From Sulfurovum sp. FS08-3 (GTDB lineage Bacteria; Campylobacterota; Campylobacteria; Campylobacterales; Sulfurovaceae), in contig JQIS01000009.1 in the NCBI GenBank assembly GCA_000830175.1, forward strand, positions 260,994-324,993: a stretch of DNA of 64,000 nt, in the 5' to 3' direction. A model generated the notes under the pieces. The model worked only from the letters and a program-made list of their open reading frames with translations. It was not told where the DNA came from and ran no database searches. Numbering within the stretch: the stretch's first letter is position 1; each line of letters starts with the position of its first letter. A program made the translations under genes and the position numbers. Shown in pieces: positions 55,786 to 64,000 of this stretch.

Positions 55786-57573
55786 ATGCCTTTTAATCTT
55801 GATCATCTCAAATCCCACCACTCCGAACTTCTTGATCTTCTTACCGAAACATTGCCCGATATGCTTTGGGTTAAAGATTTAAACGGAAATTACCTCTATG
55901 CCAATCAAGCTATTTGCAATGAACTGCTAATGGCAAAAGATACCCAAGAGCCTATTGGTAAAAATGATCTCTTTTTTGCCCTGCGAGAGCGTCACAAACA
56001 CAAAGAGAATCCCAATTGGCATACTTTTGGAGAGCTTTGTTTTGATTCTGATAAAACGGTGATTGAGAATGACAAAGCGATGAAATTTGAGGAGTATGGA
56101 AATGTCAAGGGAAAAATGCTCTATTTGGAGGTTTACAAAGCCCCTTTTTATGACAAGAGCGGCAAGATTATCGGCACAGTAGGTGTGGGTAGAGATATTA
56201 CTCAACTCAAAAATATTCAATTGGATTTAAGCAAAACACTTCAAGAACTTCAAGCCCAACGAGAGATATTGGAGCATCAAGCCAACTATGATTATCTCAC
56301 TCAATTGCCCAATCGAACGCAATTTATGAATAGACTCTCACAAGTCATCACCCAAAATCTACACAACGGCACAAATTCAGCCTTATTGTTTATTGATTTG
56401 GATCACTTCAAAGAGGTCAATGACTCTTTGGGACACTATATCGGCGATAGGCTTTTGATTGAATTTGCAAAACGCATTCATCCCGTTATTGCCAACGAGA
56501 ATCTATTGGCACGACTAGGAGGCGATGAGTTTTGTCTTATTTTAAGCAATATCGAAGATCTTTGTGAGATTGATACGCTTATTGGACGAATTATGAGGCT
56601 CATTGATGAACCTTTTGTTATTGAAGAGCATTGGCTCTATGTGGGTATAAGTATCGGTGTCGCCATGTCGCCCAATGATGGCACAAACCCCGATGAGTTG
56701 CTTAAAAATGCTGATGCTGCGATGTACAGTGCCAAAAGGAACGGAAGAAACCGATACGGCTTCTACAATCCCAGTATGACACTCCAATCAAAGCAACGAA
56801 TCGGTTTGGAGAGTGCGTTGCGAAAGGCTTTGCATCAAGAGGAGTTTGAACCCTATTTTCAACCTCAAATAGATGCAACTACGGGTGAGATTATAGGCAT
56901 GGAAGTCTTGATGCGGTGGATTAATGGAAGCCGTGTGATTACACCCGATACATTTTTACAACTCGCCGAAGATACAGGAATGATTGTAGCCATAGATAGG
57001 CTCATTATGCAAAAAGCACTCAAACTCTATCTAAAATGGCAAAAATTTGGACTCTATAGTGGAACTATCTCTTTTAATCTTGCAAGTCGTCAAATCGAAG
57101 ATAACTCTTTTTTGGAGTTTGTACGCCACACCATTAATCCTGTTTTGGAACGCTACCCCAACTCTATCGAACTCGAAGTGACAGAGACACAAATTATGCT
57201 TAATCAAAACCGCTTCATCAAAGTCCTTGAATCGCTTCAATCTTTTGGTTTAACCATCTCCATTGATGATTTTGGAACAGGCTACTCCTCTTTGGCGTAT
57301 CTCAAAAACTTACCCATAAGCAAACTCAAAATTGACCGCTCTTTTGTAGAAGATTTGCCCCATAATGCCGATGATGCTGTGATTGCAACCACCATTATCA
57401 ATTTAGCTAAAAGTCTCAAGCTCAAAGTCATTGCCGAAGGAGTAGAGAACAAAGCACAAGTTGATTTTTTGGTTCAACATGGATGTTCTACCATACAAGG
57501 CTACTACTTCTCAAAGGCACTTAATTATCAAGATATGCAAAACTACTTAACAACTCCAACATCTAAAGGTTAA
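55786..57573 (+). CDS. PAS-GGDEF-EAL protein
   Basis: I use ATG 55786, after AAAAGAG; the frame is open 30 codons further. The 595-residue protein has a PAS domain (about 15-140), a GGDEF domain with intact GGDEF (ARLGGDEFCLIL) and an EAL domain with EVL in place of EAL, DDFGTGYSS, KIDRSFV and AEGVEN. It makes or breaks cyclic di-GMP; the intact metal and substrate motifs suggest both domains could be active. PAS points to a redox or small-ligand input. Confidence 0.93.
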   Translation: MPFNLDHLKSHHSELLDLLTETLPDMLWVKDLNGNYLYANQAICNELLMAKDTQEPIGKNDLFFALRERHKHKENPNWHTFGELCFDSDKTVIENDKAMKFEEYGNVKGKMLYLEVYKAPFYDKSGKIIGTVGVGRDITQLKNIQLDLSKTLQELQAQREILEHQANYDYLTQLPNRTQFMNRLSQVITQNLHNGTNSALLFIDLDHFKEVNDSLGHYIGDRLLIEFAKRIHPVIANENLLARLGGDEFCLILSNIEDLCEIDTLIGRIMRLIDEPFVIEEHWLYVGISIGVAMSPNDGTNPDELLKNADAAMYSAKRNGRNRYGFYNPSMTLQSKQRIGLESALRKALHQEEFEPYFQPQIDATTGEIIGMEVLMRWINGSRVITPDTFLQLAEDTGMIVAIDRLIMQKALKLYLKWQKFGLYSGTISFNLASRQIEDNSFLEFVRHTINPVLERYPNSIELEVTETQIMLNQNRFIKVLESLQSFGLTISIDDFGTGYSSLAYLKNLPISKLKIDRSFVEDLPHNADDAVIATTIINLAKSLKLKVIAEGVENKAQVDFLVQHGCSTIQGYYFSKALNYQDMQNYLTTPTSKG

Positions 57574-57577
57574 AGCT

Positions 57578-58084
57578 TTGAAATCCCTATTTTTTATTCT
57601 ATCAATCCTCATTCTAACGAGTTGCGACAACACAATGATTGATCGCTTCCATCTCCAAAAAGCTTCGTTTGCCACGCTCCAGCAAACCCAAAAAATTGCT
57701 TTTTTCAAAGAGGGTAGCACCTATGTCGCCATAAACGCTACCTATTTGCAAGAGAAACAATCCTTGGGTTATCGTGCCAACAGTGACGACAAGAGCAAGG
57801 GCGAGAGATTTGTTGTGGGTATTTTTTTGGGAGATGTCAATGTGACGTTTGAAGATATGAACATTACGCTCAACAATCAACCACCTCTTGAAGTAACAAA
57901 ACTCGATTCTAATGATAAGCATTTGCTCACCATTCCCATGCAAAACGGTTGGAGTCACTACTATCTCGTTAGGTTTGCTTATATCGAGCAAAAAACCATT
58001 AATCTAACCGTTACCCTAGAGGGGGAAGAGAAAAAAAACAAAAAATTCTACAAAGTTGCACGCTATTTACTAGAGCCTAAATAG
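57578..58084 (+). CDS. Hypothetical lipoprotein
   Basis: The 168-residue protein has a lipoprotein signal with LTSC (Cys16). The rest is beta-rich ([20 protein letters not shown]) with no family I recognise. It follows the GGDEF-EAL gene by four bases and precedes efp, which has its own promoter. Confidence 0.7.
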   Translation: MKSLFFILSILILTSCDNTMIDRFHLQKASFATLQQTQKIAFFKEGSTYVAINATYLQEKQSLGYRANSDDKSKGERFVVGIFLGDVNVTFEDMNITLNNQPPLEVTKLDSNDKHLLTIPMQNGWSHYYLVRFAYIEQKTINLTVTLEGEEKKNKKFYKVARYLLEPK

Positions 58085-58092
58085 CCTTTGGG

Positions 58093-58098
58093 TATAAT
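58093..58098 (+). promoter_or_regulatory. -10 element for efp
   Basis: GGTATAAT contains an exact TATAAT; AGGAG lies close to the ATG at 58123. Confidence 0.55.
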
Positions 58099-58122
58099 GA
58101 CGCAAAAAATAGAGGAGCTACT

Positions 58123-58686
58123 ATGGCTACAATATCCATGGGTGATATCAAAAAGGGAGTACGACTTGAAATTGATGGCAACCCTTTTAAGGTCATTGAA
58201 TTTCAACACGTTAAACCAGGAAAAGGTGCTGCTTTTGTACGCATGAAAATTAGAAATTTGGCTACAAGTAAAGTAATCGAGAAGACCGTTCATGCGGGGG
58301 ATAAATTTGAAGTACCCAATTTGGTACAAAAAACGATGCAATACCTCTACGATGATGGTGATTTTTTGCAATTTATGGACACAACAAGCTACGAACAAAT
58401 TGGTTTAACGCACGATCAAGTGGGCGAAGTGTTTGACTTTATGATTGATGGAATGGAAGCGGATATTTTATTTCACAACGGTTCACCTATTGCCGTCGAG
58501 ATAGCTCAAACGGTTGTGCTTGAGGTGGTTGATACACCACCCAACTTCAAAGGCGATTCACAAGGGGGCAAAAAACCAGCCACTCTTGAAAGCGGTGCAG
58601 TCGTACAAGTCCCATTCCATGTCCTTACAGGCGAGAAAATCAAAGTCGATACGGTAGAGGGTAAATATCTCGAAAAGGCAAAATAG
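58123..58686 (+). CDS. efp: Elongation factor P
   Basis: The 187-residue protein has all three OB-like domains; the domain I loop that carries the modified residue is KPGKGAAFV near residue 34. EF-P relieves ribosome stalling at polyproline. It is followed two bases later by msrA. Confidence 0.95.
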   Translation: MATISMGDIKKGVRLEIDGNPFKVIEFQHVKPGKGAAFVRMKIRNLATSKVIEKTVHAGDKFEVPNLVQKTMQYLYDDGDFLQFMDTTSYEQIGLTHDQVGEVFDFMIDGMEADILFHNGSPIAVEIAQTVVLEVVDTPPNFKGDSQGGKKPATLESGAVVQVPFHVLTGEKIKVDTVEGKYLEKAK

Positions 58687-58688
58687 TC

Positions 58689-59219
58689 ATGGCGCATAAG
58701 CAACTTGTATTGGGTGGAGGATGCTTTTGGTGTCTTGAAGCGGTATTCGAGAGGATTGAAGGGGTCGAAGATGTCGTAAGCGGTTACGCCAACGGCTCTA
58801 CGCCAAACCCCAATTACCACTTAGTTTGTTCGGGCAATACAGGTCATGCAGAGGTTGTCAAAATCACCTACGACGATAGCGTGGTTTCAACCAGAGAACT
58901 TTTGGAAATCTTTTTTGCCATTCACAATCCTACGACGCTCAATGCCCAAGGGGCTGACAAGGGTACACAATACCGCTCAACGGTTTTGTTTGAAGAGGCT
59001 CAAACGCAAGAGCTAACGCATACCATCATCGAAGCAATACAAAAAGATTTTGATGATACAATCGTCACCGTTATAGAGAAGCTTGATACCTTCTACGAAG
59101 CCGAAGCCTATCATCAAGACTACTATCGCCGCAATCCAACACAAGGCTACTGTATGGCAGTGATTGCTCCCAAAGTTGCCAAAGCCAATGAAAAATTTAA
59201 AGACAAAATCAAAAATTAG
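58689..59219 (+). CDS. msrA: Peptide-methionine (S)-S-oxide reductase MsrA
   Basis: The 176-residue protein starts KQLVLGGGCFWCLEAVFERI, with the catalytic Cys in GCFWC. It repairs oxidised methionine. It ends four bases inside the convergent hemD gene. MsrB is not adjacent. Confidence 0.95.
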   Translation: MAHKQLVLGGGCFWCLEAVFERIEGVEDVVSGYANGSTPNPNYHLVCSGNTGHAEVVKITYDDSVVSTRELLEIFFAIHNPTTLNAQGADKGTQYRSTVLFEEAQTQELTHTIIEAIQKDFDDTIVTVIEKLDTFYEAEAYHQDYYRRNPTQGYCMAVIAPKVAKANEKFKDKIKN

Positions 59220-59860
59220 CTCTTTTGTATCTCCAAAGCTTTTGCAATACACGCCTCAATAAGCGGTTGCGAAGCGAGGTGATAGATGCTGTTTTGGGGC
59301 AAATGTTGGCTTGAAACCTCTCCAATAGCAACCACCTCATAGCTACTATCCCAACCAAAATTTTGAATAAAACACTTGAGTGTTGAGGGAGAGGTGATGA
59401 TGATAATAGAGCCTTTGGGCGGTTTTTGGCTAGGCAAATAGGCTTTGCATCGGGTGCGATAGATAATTTGCTCCTCAATATCAATACGGGTCTCTTTTAA
59501 AATTTTTGCAATATCACTTGATACCTCTTGAGGGCGTAAATAGAGAAGTTTTTTATCAAAAAATCGCTCCACAATATCGTTTCTCAAGACTTCACCGTAA
59601 AACTCTTTGGCACTGTGTATCACCTCAAACCCCAAATCAATAAGCGTTTGCGTGGTGGCTTTGCCAATCGAGAGGGCAGGGTAGTCGATGATGTGAGGAT
59701 TGATGGAAAAGGCGGTTATTACGGCTTGTTTGGAGGTGAAGATTAGGGTATCTCTATCTTTTAAATTTATCGTATCGGTTGTGCTTTTAAATTCAATAAT
59801 AGGTAGATTTTCAACCCCCTCATAGGGAGTAGGGGAGAGTAGATAGATAGCCCTATTCAT
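59216..59860 (-). CDS. hemD: Uroporphyrinogen-III synthase
   Basis: I place the start at ATG 59860 (MNRAIYLLSPTPYEGVENL); the open frame upstream lies inside the cation efflux gene. The 214-residue protein has the two-domain HemD fold, with IFTSKQAVITAF and IITSPSTLKCFI as paired S/T-rich loops. HemD has weak sequence conservation. It would close the tetrapyrrole ring after HemC, whose gene is 33 kb away. Confidence 0.82.
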   Translation of the reverse strand: MNRAIYLLSPTPYEGVENLPIIEFKSTTDTINLKDRDTLIFTSKQAVITAFSINPHIIDYPALSIGKATTQTLIDLGFEVIHSAKEFYGEVLRNDIVERFFDKKLLYLRPQEVSSDIAKILKETRIDIEEQIIYRTRCKAYLPSQKPPKGSIIIITSPSTLKCFIQNFGWDSSYEVVAIGEVSSQHLPQNSIYHLASQPLIEACIAKALEIQKS

Positions 59861-60776
59861 GGTTTTTAACAAGGCTATGTTTTGTACCGTAAAGCAGGGC
59901 TTCGTTAATATCTTCATCATCATAGGGGTCAAAGTGCGGGGTGATAATCCAACGTCTATTTTTTTGGAGTTTCATCATCGCTTCTTCCACCTCATCGGCA
60001 ATCCTATGGGCTTCAAGCAAAAGCATATTGGGTCTAAGTACCATGTGAAACTCTACAAAATTGGTCGTTCCATCGGTTCGAGTTTTGAGCCAATGGTGGC
60101 TTGTAATCTCTTGGTGCGAACTTAAAATTGCTTCAATCCCATCGACTACCTCTTTTTCGAGAGCCTTATCAAGGAGTATCTCAATCCCTTCGATAATAAT
60201 CTCATAGGCACTGTAGATAATATAAAGCCCAATAAAAAAACCAAACAGAGCATCAATAGCTTCTATCCCCGTAGCATAGACAAGCACCAACGCTACCAAA
60301 ATCACCGCATTGCTCCACAAATCGGTTTTGTAGTGCAACGCATCGGCTTTGATGACGATATTATCGGTCGCATTGGCTACTCTAAGAAGATACTTCACCA
60401 AAGCATACGTAATCACGATAGAAAAAAGCATCACGCCCATAGAGGGTAAAAGCAGTGTCGTAGGGGTGCTATGAAGTGCTTTTTGGATTGATTCGTAGAT
60501 GATGTAGAGTCCCGAAATGGTAATAACCGTCCCCTCTATTACCGCTGCGATGGCTTGTACTTTGCCTTTGCCGTATTGATAGTTGCTAGAGGGATCCTCT
60601 TCGGCTTTTTTGATAGCAAAAAAGTTTAAAATTGAGACGAGACTATCGAGCAATGAATCAATAGCCGATGCCAAAAGAGCAACAGAACCGCTCAGCAAAG
60701 CAACAATCAACTTCACAAAAACCAAAATAACCGCAACACTACTAGAAACAACGGTTGCTTTTTTTTGCGGTGACAT
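59853..60776 (-). CDS. Cation diffusion facilitator (FieF-like)
   Basis: The 307-residue protein has six transmembrane segments, metal-site residues in ASAIDSLLDSL (D/D pair, as in FieF) and ALHYKTDLW, and a C-terminal cytoplasmic domain with VEFHMVLRPNM. FieF-type exporters move zinc or ferrous iron out. It overlaps hemD by eight bases; an iron or zinc link with haem synthesis is possible but unproven. Confidence 0.88.
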   Translation of the reverse strand: MSPQKKATVVSSSVAVILVFVKLIVALLSGSVALLASAIDSLLDSLVSILNFFAIKKAEEDPSSNYQYGKGKVQAIAAVIEGTVITISGLYIIYESIQKALHSTPTTLLLPSMGVMLFSIVITYALVKYLLRVANATDNIVIKADALHYKTDLWSNAVILVALVLVYATGIEAIDALFGFFIGLYIIYSAYEIIIEGIEILLDKALEKEVVDGIEAILSSHQEITSHHWLKTRTDGTTNFVEFHMVLRPNMLLLEAHRIADEVEEAMMKLQKNRRWIITPHFDPYDDEDINEALLYGTKHSLVKNHE

Positions 60777-61447
60777 TACGCCTCTCCTTCAAAGAGAGCA
60801 GAACCTACCCGTATTAGGTTTGAACCGCATCGAATGGCTAGTTCATAATCGCCACTCATACCCATCGAACAAATAGTAGCGTGGGGCAAGGTTTCAAAGA
60901 GGCTATAGGTATCTTCAAAGCTTTTTTGGGTGAGCGTCTCATCCATAGCTCCGATACTCATCACCCCTTTGAGTGTGATATGGGGGCATTGTTCCATAAT
61001 CTGTGCATAAACATCTTTGGCTTCTTCGAGGCTTACCCCTGCCTTTGCCTCTTCATTGGCGGAGTTGATTTGAAGCAAAGCATTCAATGAAGCATTTTTT
61101 TCACCTAATCGCTTGTCAATCGCCAAAGCCAACTCCAATGAATCGATCGATTGTACTAAAAAAGGATTAATTTCAATCAATTTATTAATCTTATTTTTTT
61201 GCAACCGTCCAATAAAATGCCACTCCAACGGCAACGCTTCAAGTTCCACGCTTCGAGCTTCAAGTTGTTGCACTTGATTCTCCCCAAAGGCTCTTTGTCC
61301 TAGTTGATACAATGCTTTGATAGAGTCTGTATCGGAGTATTTACCTACACCCACAAGCTTGACAATATGATGTCCGCTTACACTCAAACGTGCTTTTTCA
61401 ATCTTTTGTATGACATTTTCCAAATTTTTTTGCAGTTGTTTGTTCAT
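60776..61447 (-). CDS. PLP-binding protein YggS/PLPBP family
   Basis: The 223-residue protein is a single PLP-dependent TIM-barrel: VGVGKYSD with the PLP lysine, ENQVQQ and LQINSANEEAKAGV. YggS proteins balance PLP vitamers. It overlaps the cation efflux gene by one base and heads the minus-strand operon yggS-CDF-hemD. Confidence 0.93.
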   Translation of the reverse strand: MNKQLQKNLENVIQKIEKARLSVSGHHIVKLVGVGKYSDTDSIKALYQLGQRAFGENQVQQLEARSVELEALPLEWHFIGRLQKNKINKLIEINPFLVQSIDSLELALAIDKRLGEKNASLNALLQINSANEEAKAGVSLEEAKDVYAQIMEQCPHITLKGVMSIGAMDETLTQKSFEDTYSLFETLPHATICSMGMSGDYELAIRCGSNLIRVGSALFEGEA

Positions 61448-61563
61448 ATAATTTTCTCCTTTTTTATTGTCTAATAGTATCTAAATTATAATTTAACCTG
61501 ATTTATCTTTGTGCCACCTCTTCACAAAACATCAACTCCCACCCTTTGAAAACAAGAGCTACA

Positions 61564-61692
61564 ATGCCTTTGTTTTTGAGCTTATTAAATAGGTTTTCTT
61601 TGGTTATTTTTTTGCTCTTTTTTGGTTTTATTGTGGCGTATTTTAAACCTTATATGCCATCTCCTATTCGCTCCCAAAGCAAAGTTCAATGA
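61564..61692 (+). CDS. Possible small membrane protein
   Basis: A 42-codon frame from ATG 61564 reads PLFLSLLNRFSLVIFLLFFG and then a further hydrophobic stretch (FIVAYFKPY), that is, one transmembrane helix with a short tail. It has no clear ribosome binding site, and lies opposite the end of the truncated HEPN gene. It may be an artefact of AT-rich sequence. Confidence 0.25.
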   Translation: MPLFLSLLNRFSLVIFLLFFGFIVAYFKPYMPSPIRSQSKVQ

Positions 61693-61696
61693 GTCG

Positions 61697-61846
61697 TTAT
61701 TGTTGCAATTCGAAATAGACTTTATCTATATCAATGGCAATCTCTTCACTGTTATAAGCTTCAAATAAATGTTTGCCACTATTTAAATCAATAATTGCTT
61801 TGTATAAAAACATATCGGCACTGCACTTAATATCACTTTTGTTCAT
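61697..61846 (-). pseudogene. Truncated HEPN-domain protein
   Basis: The 49-residue frame from ATG 61846 reads CSADMFLYKAIIDLNSGKHL and then DKVYFELQQ and stops. HEPN partners of MntA-like enzymes in this class start the same way and run on for about 60 more residues to the catalytic RX4-6H, which is missing here. The gene overlaps the nucleotidyltransferase by 14 bases in the normal order. The toxin is therefore probably dead. Confidence 0.55.
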
Positions 61847-62156
61847 AAAGTACCACCCCTTTGTGCCTAGCATTATAGAGGGCTGTGTTTATCCAATTCT
61901 CATCACTGTGGCTCATAAAATAGTCATAACTTTCCACCAAAATATCTTTGGGCAGTTTAATGTCTTTGAGAGCTTCTCGAATGATTGATTTTCGTTTGCG
62001 TTTAGAGATTTGCCCTTTTTCAATCACACAAATATCTAAATCACTATGCTCATCAGGAATCCCATACGCATAACTGCCAAAGAGTATTACTTGATAAGGA
62101 TTTAGGGGCTTTAGTCTATCTGTGATTTGAGTTTTGAGCTTTTCTATATCTAGCAT
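61833..62156 (-). CDS. MntA-like nucleotidyltransferase, second copy
   Basis: The 107-residue protein has GSYAYGIPDEHSDLDI, the GSX10DXD core, and then a helical tail. It matches the minimal nucleotidyltransferase family and is close in kind to the copy at 9112-9423, though the sequences differ. Its HEPN partner downstream is truncated, so it may be an orphan antitoxin. Confidence 0.85.
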   Translation of the reverse strand: MLDIEKLKTQITDRLKPLNPYQVILFGSYAYGIPDEHSDLDICVIEKGQISKRKRKSIIREALKDIKLPKDILVESYDYFMSHSDENWINTALYNARHKGVVLYEQK

Positions 62157-62270
62157 CTTGACCTCCTTTTTGGTTGTTGTACCATATTTTCACAACACTC
62201 CCTTTCGTTCCACAATTTGATTATGGAGTACAGATGTATTGAACTCCAGACCATCTTATATACAAATGAG

Positions 62271-62405
62271 TTAATAATCAGGACTCTTAAGACAATTAGT
62301 GAGGTATAAAATAGTCTCTTGTAATGGCTCATCTACATGCCATATGAGTTCTAAACCTTCATTTTGTTTAGAATATTCAATTACAGATGCAAGTAATTTG
62401 CCCAT
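62271..62405 (-). CDS. Short hypothetical ORF
   Basis: The interval 62157-62502 has no clear gene. The best candidate is a 44-codon frame from ATG 62405 reading GKLLASVIEYSKQNEGLELI then WHVDEPLQE. No ribosome binding site is evident and no family is recognised. It may be a remnant of the same decayed toxin-antitoxin region. Confidence 0.25.
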   Translation of the reverse strand: MGKLLASVIEYSKQNEGLELIWHVDEPLQETILYLTNCLKSPDY

Positions 62406-62502
62406 AAAAAAAGATATAAAATATCATAGCAAAAATTTGATACAATATTCCTTATCCATTAAGTCAAGTTGGTGTATCCAAAAAAGGCAAAAATCAAAAG
62501 AT

Positions 62503-63561
62503 TTATCCCCCTCCCATGAGTCTGTTTATATCATTAAATAGCCCGATAAGCATAAGTGCAATAAGTATCATCCACCCCGCAATCGTAAATCGTAGCATCA
62601 TCTCCAAACTCGGGGCTTTGTGGGTAATCATTTCGTAGAGATTAAACATAATATGCCCTCCATCGAGTGCAGGAATAGGCAAGAGATTGAGTACTCCTAG
62701 ATTGACCGAAACCAAAGCGGCAAAAGAGAGCAGGGCGAGGAGTCCCATGTTTGAAGCTTGGGCTGTGACATCGACAATCGTAATCACACCTCCCAATTTG
62801 TCCAAACCTACCGCACCTGTAATAAGCTTTTTGACACTCTCAAAGATAAGGGTTGATGCCCAAACAGTCTTATCCCACGCATAGACAATAGAATCCATAA
62901 AACCATAATGCACAATCGTCGTATCGCCCGAAAAAACAATACCCACAATCTTGCGTTGGATAGCTTCGCCGTAGATATTTTGGTCGGTTATGACCTTTGA
63001 GGTAAGGCGGGTATCGATAATTTTTCCCTTACGCTCAATTCTAAAATCCATCGTATCGTTAGCCTTTTCTATCGTATTGCCAATATCTTCCCAATAGGCA
63101 ATGGGGGTGTTATTGATTTGGATAATCTTATCGCCCTTTTGAAGCCCAGCAACAAGGGCAGGGGAGTCTTTGGAGACCTCTCCGATAATGGGCAATGGTT
63201 TGGGAATACCCAAATCGGTCATGGCAAGATAGAGCATAAACGCCAAAAAAAAGTTGGCAAAGGGTCCTGCTACCAAAATAAAAATACGTTGCAGAGGTGT
63301 TTTAGTACTGTAGGAGTCGCTATCGAGATTTATTTTTGTAGGGTCGCTATCATCTTGTCCCTTCATTTGGACATAACCGCCTAGCGGGATAGCCGAAATA
63401 CTCCACTGCGTATCTCCAATTTGCCGAGAAAAAAGCTTTTTGCCAAATCCTATACTAAATACCAAAACCTTTACATTCATCGCACGAGCTGCCAAAAAGT
63501 GTCCCAATTCGTGAAAAAAAATCAAAAACGAAAGGACTAAAAGTGAAACTATAAAACTCAT
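62503..63561 (-). CDS. rseP: Site-2 protease RseP/RasP
   Basis: I place the start at ATG 63561 (MSFIVSLLVLSFLIFFHELGHF); the longer open frame reads through the intergenic promoter. The 352-residue protein has the zinc motif HELGH near residue 18, a PDZ domain (GLQKGDKIIQINN) and the second metal ligand in LLPIPALDGGHI. RseP cuts membrane proteins in the bilayer, as in envelope-stress signalling. It is complete. Confidence 0.92.
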   Translation of the reverse strand: MSFIVSLLVLSFLIFFHELGHFLAARAMNVKVLVFSIGFGKKLFSRQIGDTQWSISAIPLGGYVQMKGQDDSDPTKINLDSDSYSTKTPLQRIFILVAGPFANFFLAFMLYLAMTDLGIPKPLPIIGEVSKDSPALVAGLQKGDKIIQINNTPIAYWEDIGNTIEKANDTMDFRIERKGKIIDTRLTSKVITDQNIYGEAIQRKIVGIVFSGDTTIVHYGFMDSIVYAWDKTVWASTLIFESVKKLITGAVGLDKLGGVITIVDVTAQASNMGLLALLSFAALVSVNLGVLNLLPIPALDGGHIMFNLYEMITHKAPSLEMMLRFTIAGWMILIALMLIGLFNDINRLMGGG

Positions 63562-63632
63562 ATTTTTCCTGTTTGTGTGTTTATAAAGAGTGATTATAGC
63601 ATAGAGTTGGCACTTTTTGATTATACTTATGT

Positions 63633-63638
63633 TATAAT
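63633..63638 (+). promoter_or_regulatory. -10 element for the gene at the right edge
   Basis: An exact TATAAT lies 35 bases before the ATG at 63673, with GGAGGGG as a strong ribosome binding site close to the start. Confidence 0.5.
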
Positions 63639-63672
63639 CAAGCAATTTGTTTTGCATCAAGGAGGGGTTTTT

Positions 63673-64000
63673 ATGAGCGATGAGAGAGCGGTTGATATTC
63701 AAAAGATAGATTCCAATACAGACCAAACGTCAATTGAAGGCAAAAACGAACACGAAAAGGCACTTGTAATTGTCGATGAAACCAAAAAGATAATCCAAAA
63801 CGCCCAAAAGCAGGTCAATGAGTGTATGCTTTTGCTCAAAGATGACCTTGAAAATTTTGAAAAAAGCAAACAAGAGTTGCGAGAGAGTGCATTAAGCCAA
63901 AGCGAAGAGCTTTTATTGGAGTTGGGCTTTGAATCGGATATGCTTCACACCCAAGAAGAGGCAAAAATCGATATTGAAACGGTACAAAACAAAGCCCAAG
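63673..64000 (+). CDS. Coiled-coil protein, 3' end outside window
   Basis: The frame opens at ATG 63673 after GGAGGGG and runs off the right end after 109 codons. The visible part is hydrophilic and predicted helical, rich in E, K, Q and N (ETKKIIQNAQKQVNECMLLL, then QEEAKIDIETVQNKAQ), with no signal peptide or domain I recognise. The function cannot be told from the fragment. Confidence 0.65.
   Translation, partial: MSDERAVDIQKIDSNTDQTSIEGKNEHEKALVIVDETKKIIQNAQKQVNECMLLLKDDLENFEKSKQELRESALSQSEELLLELGFESDMLHTQEEAKIDIETVQNKAQ

Noticed and set aside
59861-59932. Longer N-terminus for hemD
   Set aside because: The extra 24 residues overlap the cation efflux gene and lack family similarity.
1-64000. 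CRISPR array, tRNA or rRNA genes
   Set aside because: No direct repeats with regular spacers, tRNA cloverleaf or rRNA sequence was seen on reading the gaps between genes.

Overview
The window is chromosomal DNA from a Campylobacterota (Epsilonproteobacteria) bacterium, most likely a free-living relative of Sulfurimonas, Sulfurovum or Sulfuricurvum. The evidence is the gene content and order: aroB, an MscS channel, mtaB and an FtsH-like ATPase lie together as I remember them in Helicobacter pylori; tolB-pal-cpoB-slyD is a second familiar block; small ExbB/ExbD proteins and many close or overlapping genes add to this. The genus is an inference. I see no rRNA or tRNA gene and no CRISPR array. 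Both ends cut genes (mutS2 on the left, a coiled-coil gene on the right). || Layout. 1-4388: mutS2 end, a BatD-like membrane protein, exbB/exbD without tonB, and a membrane GTPase. 4397-9423: an accessory island on the minus strand. It holds the tail of a broken AAA ATPase, a type II Zorya anti-phage locus (zorA, zorB and an HNH nuclease gene zorE split by a one-base frameshift), two transposase remnants, a paired palindromic repeat, a nonsense-mutated antitoxin gene and an intact HepT/MntA pair. 9451-19148: core minus-strand genes, including an FtsH-like ATPase that has lost its HEXXH protease motif and a small partner gene, then mtaB, mscS, aroB, slyD, cpoB, pal and tolB. 19322-30033: plus-strand housekeeping genes (ileS, proS, a thioredoxin-fold protein, hemC, trpD and others). 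30133-35835: acetyltransferase, DUF2156, Na/Pi cotransporter, PPK2, and an orphan pair from a group 4 [NiFe] hydrogenase whose large-subunit gene is frameshifted. 36028-42640: murein transglycosylase, a citE-like lyase, a second AT-rich accessory segment (DUF6414-like gene plus Mrr-like nuclease, MazF-like toxin with antitoxin, orphan RHH antitoxin), then cmoA, ribF and a cytochrome c. 42855-46178: a large GH9 cellulase lipoprotein. 46331-58686: argB, a DUF1538/PII-like/CBS cluster, thrC, a 3D-domain protein, helicase, a TolC-like protein, a GGDEF-EAL protein and efp. 58689-64000: msrA, hemD, a cation efflux gene, yggS, a decayed HEPN/MntA pair and rseP. || How it fits together. Cell-envelope upkeep (Tol-Pal parts, MltB, RseP), cofactor synthesis (HemC, HemD, RibF), translation (IleS, ProS, EF-P, CmoA, MtaB) and amino-acid synthesis (TrpD, ArgB, ThrC, AroB) form the core. 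The two AT-rich defence or toxin-antitoxin segments look acquired and partly decayed. The best candidates for a second look are the Zorya locus with its split effector, the DUF6414/Mrr-like pair, the protease-dead FtsH with its partner, and the DUF1538/PII/CBS cluster.
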